From: Colletotrichum lupini
Taxonomy: Eukaryota > Ascomycota > Sordariomycetes > Glomerellales > Glomerellaceae
NCBI RefSeq assembly: GCF_023278565.1
Contig: NC_064682.1
Coordinates: 3,782,001-3,846,000, forward strand
Direction of reading: 5' to 3'
DNA: 64,000 nucleotides
Part shown: positions 35,101 to 48,395 of the stretch, one piece after another
Numbering within the stretch: position 1 is the first letter of the stretch
How the letters are laid out: every line of letters starts with the position of its first letter
Made by a program: the position numbers and the translations under genes
The notes under the pieces: model-generated
Told to the model about the DNA's origin: nothing
What the model saw: only the letters and a program-made list of their open reading frames with translations
Database searches by the model: none

Positions 35101-35689
35101 CCGCACCGCATTCCGCTTCTAAACTAGAAGCGTCTATGAGTAAAGGTTTACGAACAAAGGGGCTATAATAAACTATATTATAATAATTATATATTAAACG
35201 CGCTACGTAGCGCCTTAGCTAAAAGCTTAATTTATCTTATTATCGTTATTTTATAACTATATAAGAATAAAACGGGAGCTCTAAATTTAATAATAGCTTT
35301 GCGAAGCTAGCTCTAGCTTTTTTAGCACAGATTAAAAAGGATTATAAGCTACTAATTAGCTAGGTTTTAAATACGCTTTAAAAAACCTATTAACTAATAA
35401 ACCTCTTATAGCTATAGCTACCTTAACTCTAAGTAATACTAGTAAGAACTAAAAGAAACTAAAGAAACTTATCTTTAAAAACGATACCTATTTCGAAAAG
35501 CTATTTAGATAGGATCTCTTTTTATTAATTATCGGTAATAACCTTTATAGTATTCTTATAGGGGAGGAGGATCGGGAGTTTTACTTATTCTTAACGCTTA
35601 AGAATAAGTAGGATAGCTTATTAAAACGGTTCTTAAGCACTTCTAAAGCCGACGAATATCTTATTTTTTTATTAAAGGGTTCTTTAAGG

Positions 35690-36760
35690 AATAGTAATAA
35701 GATTAATAAGGAGAGGTTTCTACTTAAGATTAACGAGGCTAGAGCTATCCTTTATTTATACCTCTATAGCCTCTTCTATCCTAGTACTAAAGAGGGACGA
35801 GTAAGTATTTTATTAAACCTTTTTATCTTAGAAAATAGTATAGTCTAGGAGTCGAGCTTTCTATTTATATAAGACGTTTTAAAGCCTATAAACGACCTCT
35901 AATTCGTTTTCTCGTCCTCGCATAGTACCTCGGGAATTTAAACTAGAGAATCCTTTAATATACTTATTATAGAGCTTCTAAATAGTACTTACCCTAACTA
36001 CCTAAGGACGTAGACGTTTAAAAAAAGAGACGATATTATAAAAGAGGACGATACTACGTAAAGCGGAAAGGAAAGTATAAAAGAGAATATAGCTTAGTTA
36101 ATAACATTCGTTTATAGGCTAAATACTTTTAAATAAATTATAAATCGTTACTCCGACCTAAATAACAGGAGTTAGGTTATATATATAAGTACTAAGATTT
36201 ATTTTATAGTTAATTCTTAAGTATAAGTAGTTTTATATCTTTTACGAAAGCTAGTATATTCTCTTTATCCCCGTATCGGCTATATACATAAGCTCTATAT
36301 AAATAGTAACGATATATACGGCCCGTAGTTAGAAATAGAAACTAAATCGTCGTTTAAGATATAGAATATATATTAAGACTAGTATATAACTAATAGAAAT
36401 ATTAGACTACGTAATTAAGTTAAACGACTCTTACGAAAATAGCTAATATATAATATAGACGCCCCGATATTTCCTATCTTAGATAGAAGTTAATTCTATA
36501 ATATATTAAAGTAGGAGTAAGGGAACGGCTAAGTTTAGGGGTTTATCTTATAGTAAATAAATTTATAATTACAAGATAGACTAGGGGACAAATATAGTAA
36601 AATATAAAAAGACCCGAATTCTAATTATTATACTATCTAGCTAAGGAAAAAGGAAAGGGTTAGGACTAGGAAAGAGAAAAAATATTTAATATAACGATCT
36701 AGGTAACTAAGCGTCGATCTATACCCTAAGATTATCGGGCTTTATTATAGAAATAAGACG
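35690..36760 (+). pseudogene. RIP-degraded ORF, unrecognised protein
   Basis: A single plus frame runs about 350 codons without TGA or frameshift. Stops are TAG/TAA only and sparse in the first third. Legible pieces include NKINKERFLLKINEARAILY, YPSTKEGRVSILLNLF, TFKKRDDIIKEDDTT and NSNDIYGP. The composition is polar with an acidic/lysine-rich middle, unlike a transposase I know. It probably continues upstream into 35.1-35.7 kb. Function unknown. It could be the missing partner gene of a biosynthetic locus or a host gene duplicate. Confidence 0.4.
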
Positions 36761-39700
36761 TACTTAACGAGCTCCTCTATTACTTAGTTATTTTCTTTGC
36801 GCCGCGCTTAGTCTTTATTATTTCTAATAAATCGTAAAGTATAGGGCTACGCTTTTCTCTTTTATAATTACCCCTCTTTTACTCTTTATAACGATCTTAA
36901 AAAATAATAATAACTACGAAAATAGCTAGATCGGTAGCTAATATAACCGTACTTTTTATAAAAATAACTCGGTCCCCGATTATATAGTTTTAAATAGTAG
37001 CTATAAGCTTTATATTAAAAACTAACCTAATTATAAACCGTGTCTCGAACGTTTTTTAATTATTTCTATTTAACTACTTTACTTTAACTATAGTATATAG
37101 GAGGGGTTTCTTTTGCTCCTTTCTCCCTGTACCCTTTTTATTAAAGTGCGCATTATCTTTTATCTTCGCTTCTAAATATTTAAAATTTAATAACCTAATT
37201 AAGTCCTTATAGCCCTCTAGAATAACCTACGTAATACCTTAAATAGCAATTCTAAGTCTCCTATTTTATTTTTTAGAGCGTATTTAGTTCGGGTCGTGCC
37301 TTTTATTATTAAAACACTTCTAACTAAAGACCTCGTAAAACGGTAAGAGCTCTAGCTTTTTAATATTAAATAGTCCGTAGTTAACGATATTATAATATTA
37401 ATTAAATCCGCGCCCCCGGAAATAGCCGTATTTAATAACGTCTCCTTCCTCGTTATCTATAGTACGGTACTTAAAATTATTAAACGTTACTAAGTCGTAC
37501 GGATCCTTAAATAGATCGTTTATAATAATAATAAGTATAGCCGTTTGAGAGATAAAGAGAGCTTCGTCTTCTATTTTACTTAGTATATCTTCTTCTTATT
37601 TAGGGTCTTTATTAACTAGTATAGCCTCTCTAAGCTCTTATTTTATTATACTTAACTCGGCCTTAAGCTCGTCTATATATACTTTTAGGGCTTAGACGGC
37701 TTTTTATAAGCCGTCCGAGGTCCCCTTAAGCTCGCCCTTTAAAATAGACGCGGCTTTTTTTATTTTTAAAGTATAAGCCTTTACTATAGCCTTATTTACC
37801 GTTTTAGGAGACTTGCTTATATAAGTCTTATTAATAAGGGTCTTTATAGTTTTAAAACTTATAGTTTTAGAACGTATAGTTAGTATTATTATAAGTTACT
37901 TAAGGCCGATAGACTTATGAAAATCGGTAGTAGGATATCCTAATTACTTCTAATTTATATTTTATAATACTTATAATAAAAACCTATTATTTAAGTAATA
38001 CGAAACTAGCTCTTCGATCGCAATAAAGAAGGCGGGAGTATAAATAGGATACTAAAGTAAGACCTAAGCGGGATAAAAAACTTAAAAGAGATATTTATTA
38101 GTACGTTTTAAGTCCCGGTACGAACTATAGATATTTTTAATAAATTAGGGAGCTAAATTGTCTTTTATATCTATACTCTTAGCAAATCTTATTTTATTTT
38201 TAGGGTAGTACATAGTTACTATCGAATTTTGAATTCTACCGGGTACTATAATAACATGAGGGCCGGGTTAATTCACGAGGCATTAAATATAGCTTTAGTA
38301 AGACGAGTCGTTTCGGTAGAGACCCCTACTTAGAAAGCATAGTATTCTTAAATACTAAATCCGGAACCTTTCTAGGGTTTTCGGTATCCTCTTATCTTTT
38401 TTAGTACCTAAATTCGTCCGTTTCTATTATAAATTTTCGACCGCCATAATTACCCGCCTCGTTATTAAACTCCTTATTAATAGTATAGCCGTATAATTAG
38501 TACTTTATAATAGATAAAGTAGAGTATAGTATAACGAAGATATGCTAAATAGGCTTATCTAGATCGGGACGATAAAACTTACTTTCGAAAAGTTATATTA
38601 TATAATATAGTACATATAGTATAGTATAAATAATTAAGCATGCGTTATTATTTAGATTTATTTAAGGCTTTACTTCTTAAACGAGTTAAACTTAAGACTA
38701 GGCTAAATAAAAGTAGCTTTTCGTTATAATATTAAAGAGTAGCTACTAATAGCTCTGGCTATAAAATACTAGTATAGAATATTAGCTCTTAATACTAATC
38801 GCGCACTTAAAAAGACTTATACCTAACGCGGTATCTCTTTTATAAATAATAAGGAAATAAACCTTAATATATATATCTAACGTCTCTCTAAGTTAGTATA
38901 ATATTAAATACTATCGCGCTATAAAAAAAGTAATATTAAAAGTATAGATTAAGTAATAAGTAGCGAGAACGCTAGAATACTAAGCCTAAGTTACTAAAGT
39001 AGAAAGTAATCTTTAGTTAATTAATATAATTTTAATAAGCTTCTTAGCTAAGAAAAACGCCTATATTAATTAGCAAGTAAGCTTTAACTAGTATTAGTAT
39101 AGGACGTAAGAGGCTTTACGAACGGTAATCTACGATATAATATAAAAAGAGATTAGCTAGATCTTTAATCTTTTTATTTATTATTAAGAGAGAGGCACTA
39201 CTAAATTTAGTTATTATTTTAAACTATAGAAATTAGGTTACTAAAGTACTTCTAGCCTAAAGACGGGATTACCCTTTTATAACGAGACAGGGCTAGAGTG
39301 ATTTTTATATTTTACTATACTCGATATAATAAAATATAAAGAAAGAGATCGACTTATATAGCGGGTAACCGGGAGGATTTAAAAGAATTCGATATTATAT
39401 TGGATTATTATACTAAATAGCGTCGTGTTAGCTAGGTAGTAACATAATACGGAGATTTATTTTTAATTTAGTAACTAAAATACGTTATTAAAAAACTTAT
39501 GCGGTATAGTCTAAATATATATTATAAATTAATTTATTAAGAGGCCGTTACTTATTTTTGTGGCCTTTTCCGGACTCTTAGCTTTATATAGGATAAGGTA
39601 GTATCGGATAACTTAATACCTTTACCTTGCTTAAACTAATAATACGCTATATAATTTTAATAACTATGAGAACCCCTTTTTTAAATACTAATTAAATAAA

Positions 39701-41000
39701 AACGCTACTTTAGTTTTTAAAGCTTACCGATTTATATATATAGTTCGCGTTTAGTAGTCGTTAGTCTATTAACTTTCTTAAGCTTATAATAAGAGTAAAA
39801 GTCGTAAGGATAGAACTTATAAAACTTAAAGAAGAAGAGATATGCTATAAGCGAAGTAAAAATAAATATAAGATATTATAAAGCTAGGCCCTTCTCTTAT
39901 ACTCTAATTATATTATACTATATTATAATATTAAGCGTATAAGTAACTTACTAACGGTAACGGTAGCTATTATATAATAGTAGTCCTCGACGTTATAGCT
40001 TTAGGGGTATAGCCTAAAAGAACTATTTTCTAAAACGATATAGACGGTATAAGAGATATTTAGCAAATCCAAATTAATAAACTAGAGTATAGATATTACT
40101 ACTAATTTAACTATGCTTTAACTCTCGAGTTTTTTTAATTTAGATTCGATCTAGTGTTAACTATAAGAGACGCCGAACTCGTAAATTTATATCTACGTTA
40201 TTTAATATTAGCCGCACGTTATTACAGAGCTACTTTTATTACCGTTTCTTAACGTCCCTATATAGAACAAAGTCCTACGTATATATCTCGTTTAATATAG
40301 CAAGCCCTATATATAATAGTAAGTAATACCTTAATATTAACGATAGATCATAGCCCTCGATAACTATTAATTATAAATAAAGGCGCCCTTATATATAAAA
40401 TACTACCGTCGTTATTACGGCCGTCGCGGTTTATAAAAAGAGCTTATTAAATACGGTTATTATTATAGTATTTTAGTCGATTAATAGGTCCTAAATAGCT
40501 AACGTGAGGTCTTTAAAAACTACCTCTCTTCTTTTCGGGTTATAGCGAGCGTTAGATAATATTAAGTAGTAGATAATCGGATAACCCGTTTAGTATTATT
40601 AAGGTTATAGTTACTAGAATACGATATATCTCGGGGATTCTCTATAGAAGAGGTATATAAAGTCTTTACTAACTAAAACGAAATCCACGCACTTAATTAT
40701 ATTATTAAAAAGGTTATAGAAAATAAAACGATAGATTTCTTTTATTTGTTTTTTTATTAGGCATTATAACGCTATTTTTAAGTAAAAGTTATCGCGATTT
40801 TTACGTATTAGCTAAAGGAAGTTAATAAGCTAAGAGAAACGAGTTATATATAAGTTAATACAGAACGCTAAGAGCCGGTTCTAATACTAACGAGCGCCCT
40901 AAAGCAATATTTACTTCTTATATAATAATAAGTAAGGCTATAATAAGCCGATCTCTTATATTATAAAAAAGAGCATAGGGGAAGGAAAGGTTAAGACCCG
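36761..41000. other. RIP-mutated tract, uncertain relics
   Basis: A minus frame at about 37.2-37.75 kb reads as a charged, coiled-coil-like protein (ELREAILVNKDP, ALFISQTAILIIIINDLFKD). Plus frames at 38.7-40.3 kb are rich in basic residues. Neither is assignable. A small patch near 38.19-38.29 kb keeps CpA/TpG. No terminal repeats were seen. Confidence 0.3.
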
Positions 41001-44000
41001 CCTTTCCTATTTATTTAAAAAGCTATTTAGTAAGAACTGTTTTTAATAATAAAAGTAACTAATATATATATAAATAGAAAAACCCGAAGGTTCCGTAAAA
41101 ATAGTACCTCTATAAGCTTATGCCTTTTTTATATAATATCTATAGCTAGCCGTGCTCTTAACTCTTATAAAAGCTTTTAGATATAGGTAATAAAGTAGCA
41201 TATTAAAAATAGTAAGCGTTTTTAAGTCCTAAAATCCTCTAAGGTACGCTTATATAAAGCAGACGATAAGAAATATTTGCCCTATAAAGATAACTCGGAA
41301 ATAATTAAAGAGTATAATAGCGCTAGTCTCTTTATTTTAAAAAGACTTAAGGTAAGTAAGATTGCTCGCGAGTATTAGGCTAGGCTATTGCTTATTTTTA
41401 AAATTAGTAAAAGACTTTACTTTTAATATATTATATAGAAATTTAAGAGTGCGTACCGTAGAGATAGGCGTTATAATTATAGATTTATACGAAGTTTATT
41501 TAGTTCGTAACGTATTTTTATATCCCTATGGAAACGGTCTATTTAGTAGTTAATTATCTTAACTGATTTCTCTCGGTCCGAGTTGTGTTAAAATACTATC
41601 TTAACGTAATTAGAGCGATTATCTTTACTATTATAACTAAGTTTAAAAGATCGAGCATACCTTTTATATTTAAACTCGATAGTAGTCTCGTAGAGTAATA
41701 CTAACTAAAAGATATTCTTTTTATTAAAGTAACTATAGTTAACGTTTTAGAGAACTTATTTAAAATACCGAGTCCGTTCGTTAGATTAGTACTATAAATA
41801 CGAAAGTACTAAATATGCTCCCGCTTGCGCAGTATTTATTAATATATAGTTTACTAAATAAAAAATACGTCGGAATTAAGCCGAGCCGGATTATAGTAGC
41901 GGCCTACTATTTTACTTTACGGATTATATTTACGAGGAATCGTCTCGAACTCGATTAAGTAAAAAACTCTCTTATAGCCGCTACCGAAGCTAATACTAAA
42001 GTAGAGCTATAAGTATATTAAGCTCTCTAAGTATAGGGTAGTAGAGCTAAGACTACTTATAGCTACGTTATAGAACACTAGTTAATAAAAATAAAGTACT
42101 ATACTTATTAAAGCTATACGGATTAGCTAGTTTTAAGAAGTAGCTAAGGTCGTAGACCTTACTTCGAACGGCATTCTTCCCTTTTTTTTACGATACTTTA
42201 AACTATAGGATTATAAGGGCCTATACGTTCCCTCCTAGGACGAGTTAGTAAATAGCTCACTAGAGAACTTCTTAAGCTCGTTAGAGTCTAGCTTATAAAA
42301 TAAATAGGAAGAGGAGATATAAATAGATATAAGTAATAATCTCTATAATAGGCATAGTAGAGCTTTTTGTCCTATTATCTATAAGTAATAATAAACCTCA
42401 GACCTAACGCTTAATTAATAATTATTACGACTTGCGAAAGATTATATAGTATTCGCTATGGTTATATTATTAACTAACTAGCGTACATAACTCGATGATT
42501 TTTGCCTTACCTAAGTAAGCTTTAAACAGCGTTATAATAAGATAAGGTTATATTAGCTAGCCTAGAATCTCGTTTATTTTATATTATATTACTTATTACG
42601 TAGGTGCTCTCGGATAAGCGTAACTTACCTCCTTTTTTATTTACCTTTTATTTATATAAATAAATAAACTGTGTAACCTATTATAAGCTAAAATTATAGA
42701 GGGCTATAAATAAGTCTACCTTCGTTCTAGGGACTGCATAGCGACGTATTATTTACTACGACCGACCTATATATACTAAGAAAGGTCGTAGCTTACTTCG
42801 CTAAGTAAAAGTAAGTAGGTTTCCGCTATAATTAAAGATTAACGGCTTATAATAAAGCCTAGGTTATATAATACGGTACTAACTCCCCGCACTAAGGTCT
42901 AGATCTCTCCTAATTAAACCCTAAAATTATCCGCTAATAACGCTAACTTAAATAGTATTATCTACCTAGTTTACCTCTATCTAGGCCTACTAGCTTTTCT
43001 TAGCATGTCCCGATATTCCTAAAAAAAGTAATATTAGTTATTAATATAGCCTTAGTACTCGAAGTAAGTATATTTATTACGGAGGTTTGCTAATATATTT
43101 ATTATAACTGCTATTACTTAGTAATAATAGATTATATATAGTAAGCGCACTACGACGCTAGGAGTAACTAAAAGCGTAAAGATATATACATAATTTATTA
43201 AGCCCTGGCTAAGCTAGCTAGGGCTTACATAATTATCTATATATTCTCTGCCTTTATTCGGATTCTTACCTCCTAAAAGCCTATATAAGTTATTAAGGGA
43301 TAATATAAAATATTTTATATAAAGCGAATGCCGCTTTTCGTAACTAAACTTGCGTATAGGCTAACTAGTTTTAACTTAGCCGATTATAAAGAACTAATAA
43401 GTAACAAACAGCCCTTTTAGCTACTTAATTAGGGATTCTTTACTCTATATCGATGCGCCTAATTATAGTATATTTAAAAATATTAAACGATCTAGTTTTT
43501 ATAGTAATCTATCTAGCTATACCCACGGTCGCTAGGAATAATAACCTAGCCTATAGGTAGATAATAGTAGTAAACTACTACGCTTATATTTTTATAAAAA
43601 ATAAAGCCGCTCCGATAATTAGCTAAACGAACGTATAATCTAAGAGAAAAACCGGGATTTATATAATAACTCGACTAGAGCTAGGGGAACTACTAGTACT
43701 ATTAGATATAAATAAGAGTATAACTATAATAATTACGATAAAGGGTGTTATAATTATAGATATAGAGAGAAAGAAGCTTATAAATATAGCCGTTATTAGT
43801 ATATTCGTTAGAGGGGCTTTTAATAATACGGTTATAGCGGTTATATTAAGAGTAACGCATACGAGTAGGACTAGGAAGTATACGCCCTATAATCGTCGTA
43901 TAATTATAGTAGCTATAGTATATTAGTCTATTTCGATATTTTAAATCTATTCTTTTATAAAAAGGCGGGGAACCTGATATTTATTAATAGTAAAAGATTT
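41001..44000 (+). other. RIP-mutated tract with readable plus-strand frames
   Basis: Plus frames at about 41.6-42.4 kb (for example RSSIPFIFKLDSSLVE, ENFLSSLESSL) and 42.9-43.4 kb are long and have only RIP-type stops, so one or two genes once ran rightwards here. The 63-codon open frame at 41362-41553 is just the longest stop-free piece. No family was recognised. Confidence 0.35.
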
Positions 44001-47000
44001 TGTCTCCTTAGTAAAAAGAATTATATAAGGAGTACGTATTTTGCTCCGAGGACTATTTTAAGAACGGCGGTTATATATATTATAATAGCGTAAATACCTA
44101 AACGTCGTATAGGACCCGCCTCTAGCTAAGTTTAGAACGACCCTTTTTTATATATTAATAGCTAAGGACGCTAAGTATTTATAATTTATTTTCCGCAACC
44201 TAGTTAAAACTATAAAGACCGATTTATTTACTATTTTAAACGCCTTTTTATAACTTTTAGTATAGATTCCTATTATAAGAAAAGTGGCTGCCCGCTTAAT
44301 ACTACGATATAAAGAGTTATTAGGCTCTATTTATTAAATTAGAAATAGAACATACCCGCAACTCTGATAGCTATAATAACCGCTAGTAATAAATAGATCG
44401 ACCGTTTAGCTACTAATTAATAAGTCGTCGTAATAAAAATCTCGCCTTATTTCGTAAAAGTTAAATTAAATTAGCTAACTTTTATTATTACTAAAGGTAT
44501 ACGATTTGGCTCTAATCCTTAAGGCACTGTGCGGATACTAAAGCTTATAATCGCGCTCATATTATACGTTACTTTCTAAAAGCGGATCTTCTTTTTATTA
44601 AAAAAAATAAAACCTACTAGAGATTGCTATAGCGACCCGTTTATAAAGTATATTATAAAAAACATACGGAGTAAATACGATATACGAAAGCGCGTAAAGA
44701 AATAAGCTCTAGGCCGTATTTAAAAACGTCTATATATAGCTTTTAACGGTAGCGTCTCTCTCCTTACCCTAAGTTAGAGGTAATATATAGTATAATAAGA
44801 GCTATATTTAATAATTATAAGAGAGCTTAAGATTTATATATACTATAACTTTAAGAGAACTAAGCTCGATACTAAATACATAATAGTAAGTACTTAAGTT
44901 AATTATTTATTATTTTTATCTACCTATTATAATAGAAGCTATATATACTATACGCGCGTTAAAATATATAATATATATATTATATCCTAAGAACAGTTTT
45001 AAATACTATTAGTATTTTATATCTTAGTTATAAGAGGAGTCTAAATATTTATAGTCCTAGAAATCACGATATTTAGGAAATATTAGAAATCCTTAGTATT
45101 GGGTAAAGTGCCTCGCGACTTATAGTATAGCCTATAGTATAACTTCGTTTTTAATCTCGTTTAATATTATAAATACTATATAGTAATATAAGTAAGAGAA
45201 ATAACGTACTTACTAGTCCTCTAATAATTCTAAGCTTAACCGGCGTTATTATATATATATTATAAAGAGGATGCTTTTTAGTAATAGCTAAGAGGACGAC
45301 TCTTATAGACGTAGTCGTCTTTTATACTTATGTATTTACCTATATACGGCTCGATTTAATTAGTAGATTAAATCGGCGTTAGTTAGATTTCGTTACTATT
45401 AGAGCTAAAATAGACTTCGTAATAATATACGCTTATTTATATTTTTAACCTGTGCCTTCGGGATCTTAATCGTATATAATAAGAGAAGTTAAAAGTAGCT
45501 AAGAAAATCCGAAAGTAGTTAAAATCACATAACCCTAGAAAAAAGCAGGTTATAACTATGCTTAAGGCCAAGAGAAATGTTTTATATTCCGTAAATATAA
45601 ATATATTATAAATCCGAAGCTAGTACCCTTTAGCGACTAATATTATTAAATATTTACTATAATATCTTAGGTCGTCCGGGTCCTAAGCTACCTCGCTATT
45701 ATATCTAGTATCTTACGTTACGTTTTAGGGGAGTAGTATGCATACTAGCTTATAAAAAAGTAAACTTCTTTCTAACCGCGCGGCTTTTTAAATTCTTATG
45801 TTAATTAGGGCACGCTAATAAATAAAAAATATAAAATAGTTACGTTTTATAGGACCATAACGGGTAATTAGAACTAGTCGGTCCTTAACTTAAATAATTA
45901 TATAGTAAATTATAACGGTTCTTTAATAGCGCAAGACGAGTAGGTCTATAATAAAGTTACTTTTATAAAATATTAATAACTATAAGTAGATCCTTCTTCC
46001 TATTTACTAATCTCTACTTATTAAATAATATAACGAAGTCGTAGGCTAATTATAAGTATAGTACGCAAAACGACGATAGTAACGAGCGTTACGTTAATTA
46101 TAAAATAGACCTTAATAAGACGTACGTTTTAACGTATTATCATAAGCGACTAATATATCTTAGATTTAGTAATTAGTAATAATAATAGTATACTATTCTA
46201 TAGTTAATAACCCTATAAGGGGCTTATACTTAGCTAAGGGTAAGTTAGCTAGTCTAGCTTAGGCGTAGTGAACTAGGGTAGTAGCGGAACGTTATTAGTA
46301 TATTTAGATCGGTTACTCTTATCTTAGTAATAGCGCCCTCGTTACGGGCCTTAGTAGAGCGTAGACTATTTTATAATTATTAATAAGCGGTAATAAACAT
46401 ACGCGGATATTTAACGAGTTTAATAAAGCGCTCGAGAGGGTGGACTAGAAGTGCCTACTTAGGCTAGGTATCATAATATAGCCGTTACGAATACTAGTCC
46501 TTACCTTAGCCTTACCGAAGTATTTATCCTATAGGCACGAATAATTCGCGGTTATAATACTAAATAGTTACTAGTATGCAATCTCTTATTATCTATTTCT
46601 TTATTAACATAGCAATATATTGCTCTTACGTCGTGTATTTAATTAATTATATTAATCGCTACTTATACGTTTATAATATAGCTAAGTATTATTTTAATCT
46701 AGTAAGTACGGCTATAGAAACTTCTTATATTAGTACTAATACTCGATAGTCAGTCTCTCGAGTTAGATTAGTATAATAGAGGGTGAAACCCTATTAACGT
46801 TCTAAATAAACACCTTAGAGATTAACTATACTTTAATAGAATAATAAGAAAGGTCCCGGTTCGGTATAGTATAGAGATCGTTAATATCTAGCGGAACGCT
46901 TATATATCCCGTTATATATATTTTACTAAAAAAAGGCTCGGATCGTAATATTTATAAATTAAGTTATAAACCGGCCGTATTAAATACTAAAAGCTACTTA

Positions 47001-48395
47001 TATAAGCTATCCGAACCTTCGAAGTTATGCGTATTATACTAGAGATATACGTCGTCCCGGGAAGGTTCTTATAAAGTTAACCTATTTTTAAGACTTTTTT
47101 TATTATCCGTTTAGGCTTTATATTTCTGGGCATAAAAGATCGACCTCGTTAGGATTAGACTTTTAACAGAAATTATATAATATACTATACTTTTTAAGTC
47201 TATAGTATGCGTAATATGCGCTAAGTATATGCTTAACTTAATAAAGCGATATAGTTATAAAACCCGCGATATATTATAGGATCCTTACTAAGTTACCCTT
47301 ATAAAACGGCGCCGAAGGTCCATAAAGCTTCTATTTTCTACGATACGTTAGCGTTTAGAAATAAAGGTTAAGTTAGTTTGCGAAGCTAATATTAATAAAA
47401 AACTACTTCTTTTACTACTTTTTAATTCCTTAGCTTTTAAGCTTATATTTAATTACTACGAAGTTTATTACCCTATAGGTCCTTTAACCTAGCCTCGTAT
47501 AATAGCATACGATAGTTAGTACTTCCCCTCCCTACCTTACTTATTTTAAAATCTTATAGTTAACTATTTATTCGTAGTATATGTTACGGTATTATCTTAC
47601 GCTAGGTAGTAAATACGTAGTACCCTAAATTTAAAAATAAATACGCTAAGCTATACTACGAGTTTTAATAAACTAAGCGCGCTATAACTAACGTCTAGAT
47701 TTCGCTATGCTATTAGTTAAGTATATTTAATACGCTAACTTATTCCTTCGTAAGCTAATTATATTTACTATCTACTTAAAAGTATAAACCCCGTAGGAGA
47801 CTAGGAATACGTTAATAAGAGATACTCCTTCCTAAGACTTAACTATAAGTAAATACTTTATAATAAATTCTAGAACTATACTTATAAAAAGAACGTATAG
47901 GAGACTAGATTTATATAGTCTAGTCCGGGGTACTACTCGTATTTTACTTTTTTATACTATGTAAACCCTACGTAGGTCCTACTTAGTAATCTACCTTTAT
48001 AAATACTCCGCTTATATAATCTCTCTCCCTTAACTAAGGGTTAATATATATACTAAAGAATTATACCACCGTAGCCTTATAGAAGTCGGGCTCTTATTAC
48101 TTAAAATAGCGCTAAGCAAGGTCCCGTTACGGATTATTTATACGCGCTTTCTTTTAAGTTTGTATATTAATTTTCAAAAAAGAACGGCTTACGGCTAGTC
48201 TTAGAGTTAAGTAATATCCTCAAATATATTATAGCTTACGACTTTAATACTACCCCTATCGGTATATTATCGAGTATTAACAAAGTAAGCGTAGACTTCG
48301 AAACCCCCCTCTAAGTACGCTTAATTCCTAAAACTATAAAAGCTATAGTAAATATTACTACGACCCGTCGCTTACGTATATATCGTATACTTAGA
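44001..48395. other. RIP-mutated tract, no gene identified
   Basis: Dense TpA and stops in every frame. Both strands give comparable readings around 46.6-47.4 kb, so no strand can be chosen. No transposon termini, no RNA gene. Confidence 0.35.

Noticed and set aside
41362..41553. 63-codon plus-strand open frame as an intact small gene
   Set aside because: It is merely the longest stop-free piece of a longer RIP-degraded frame.
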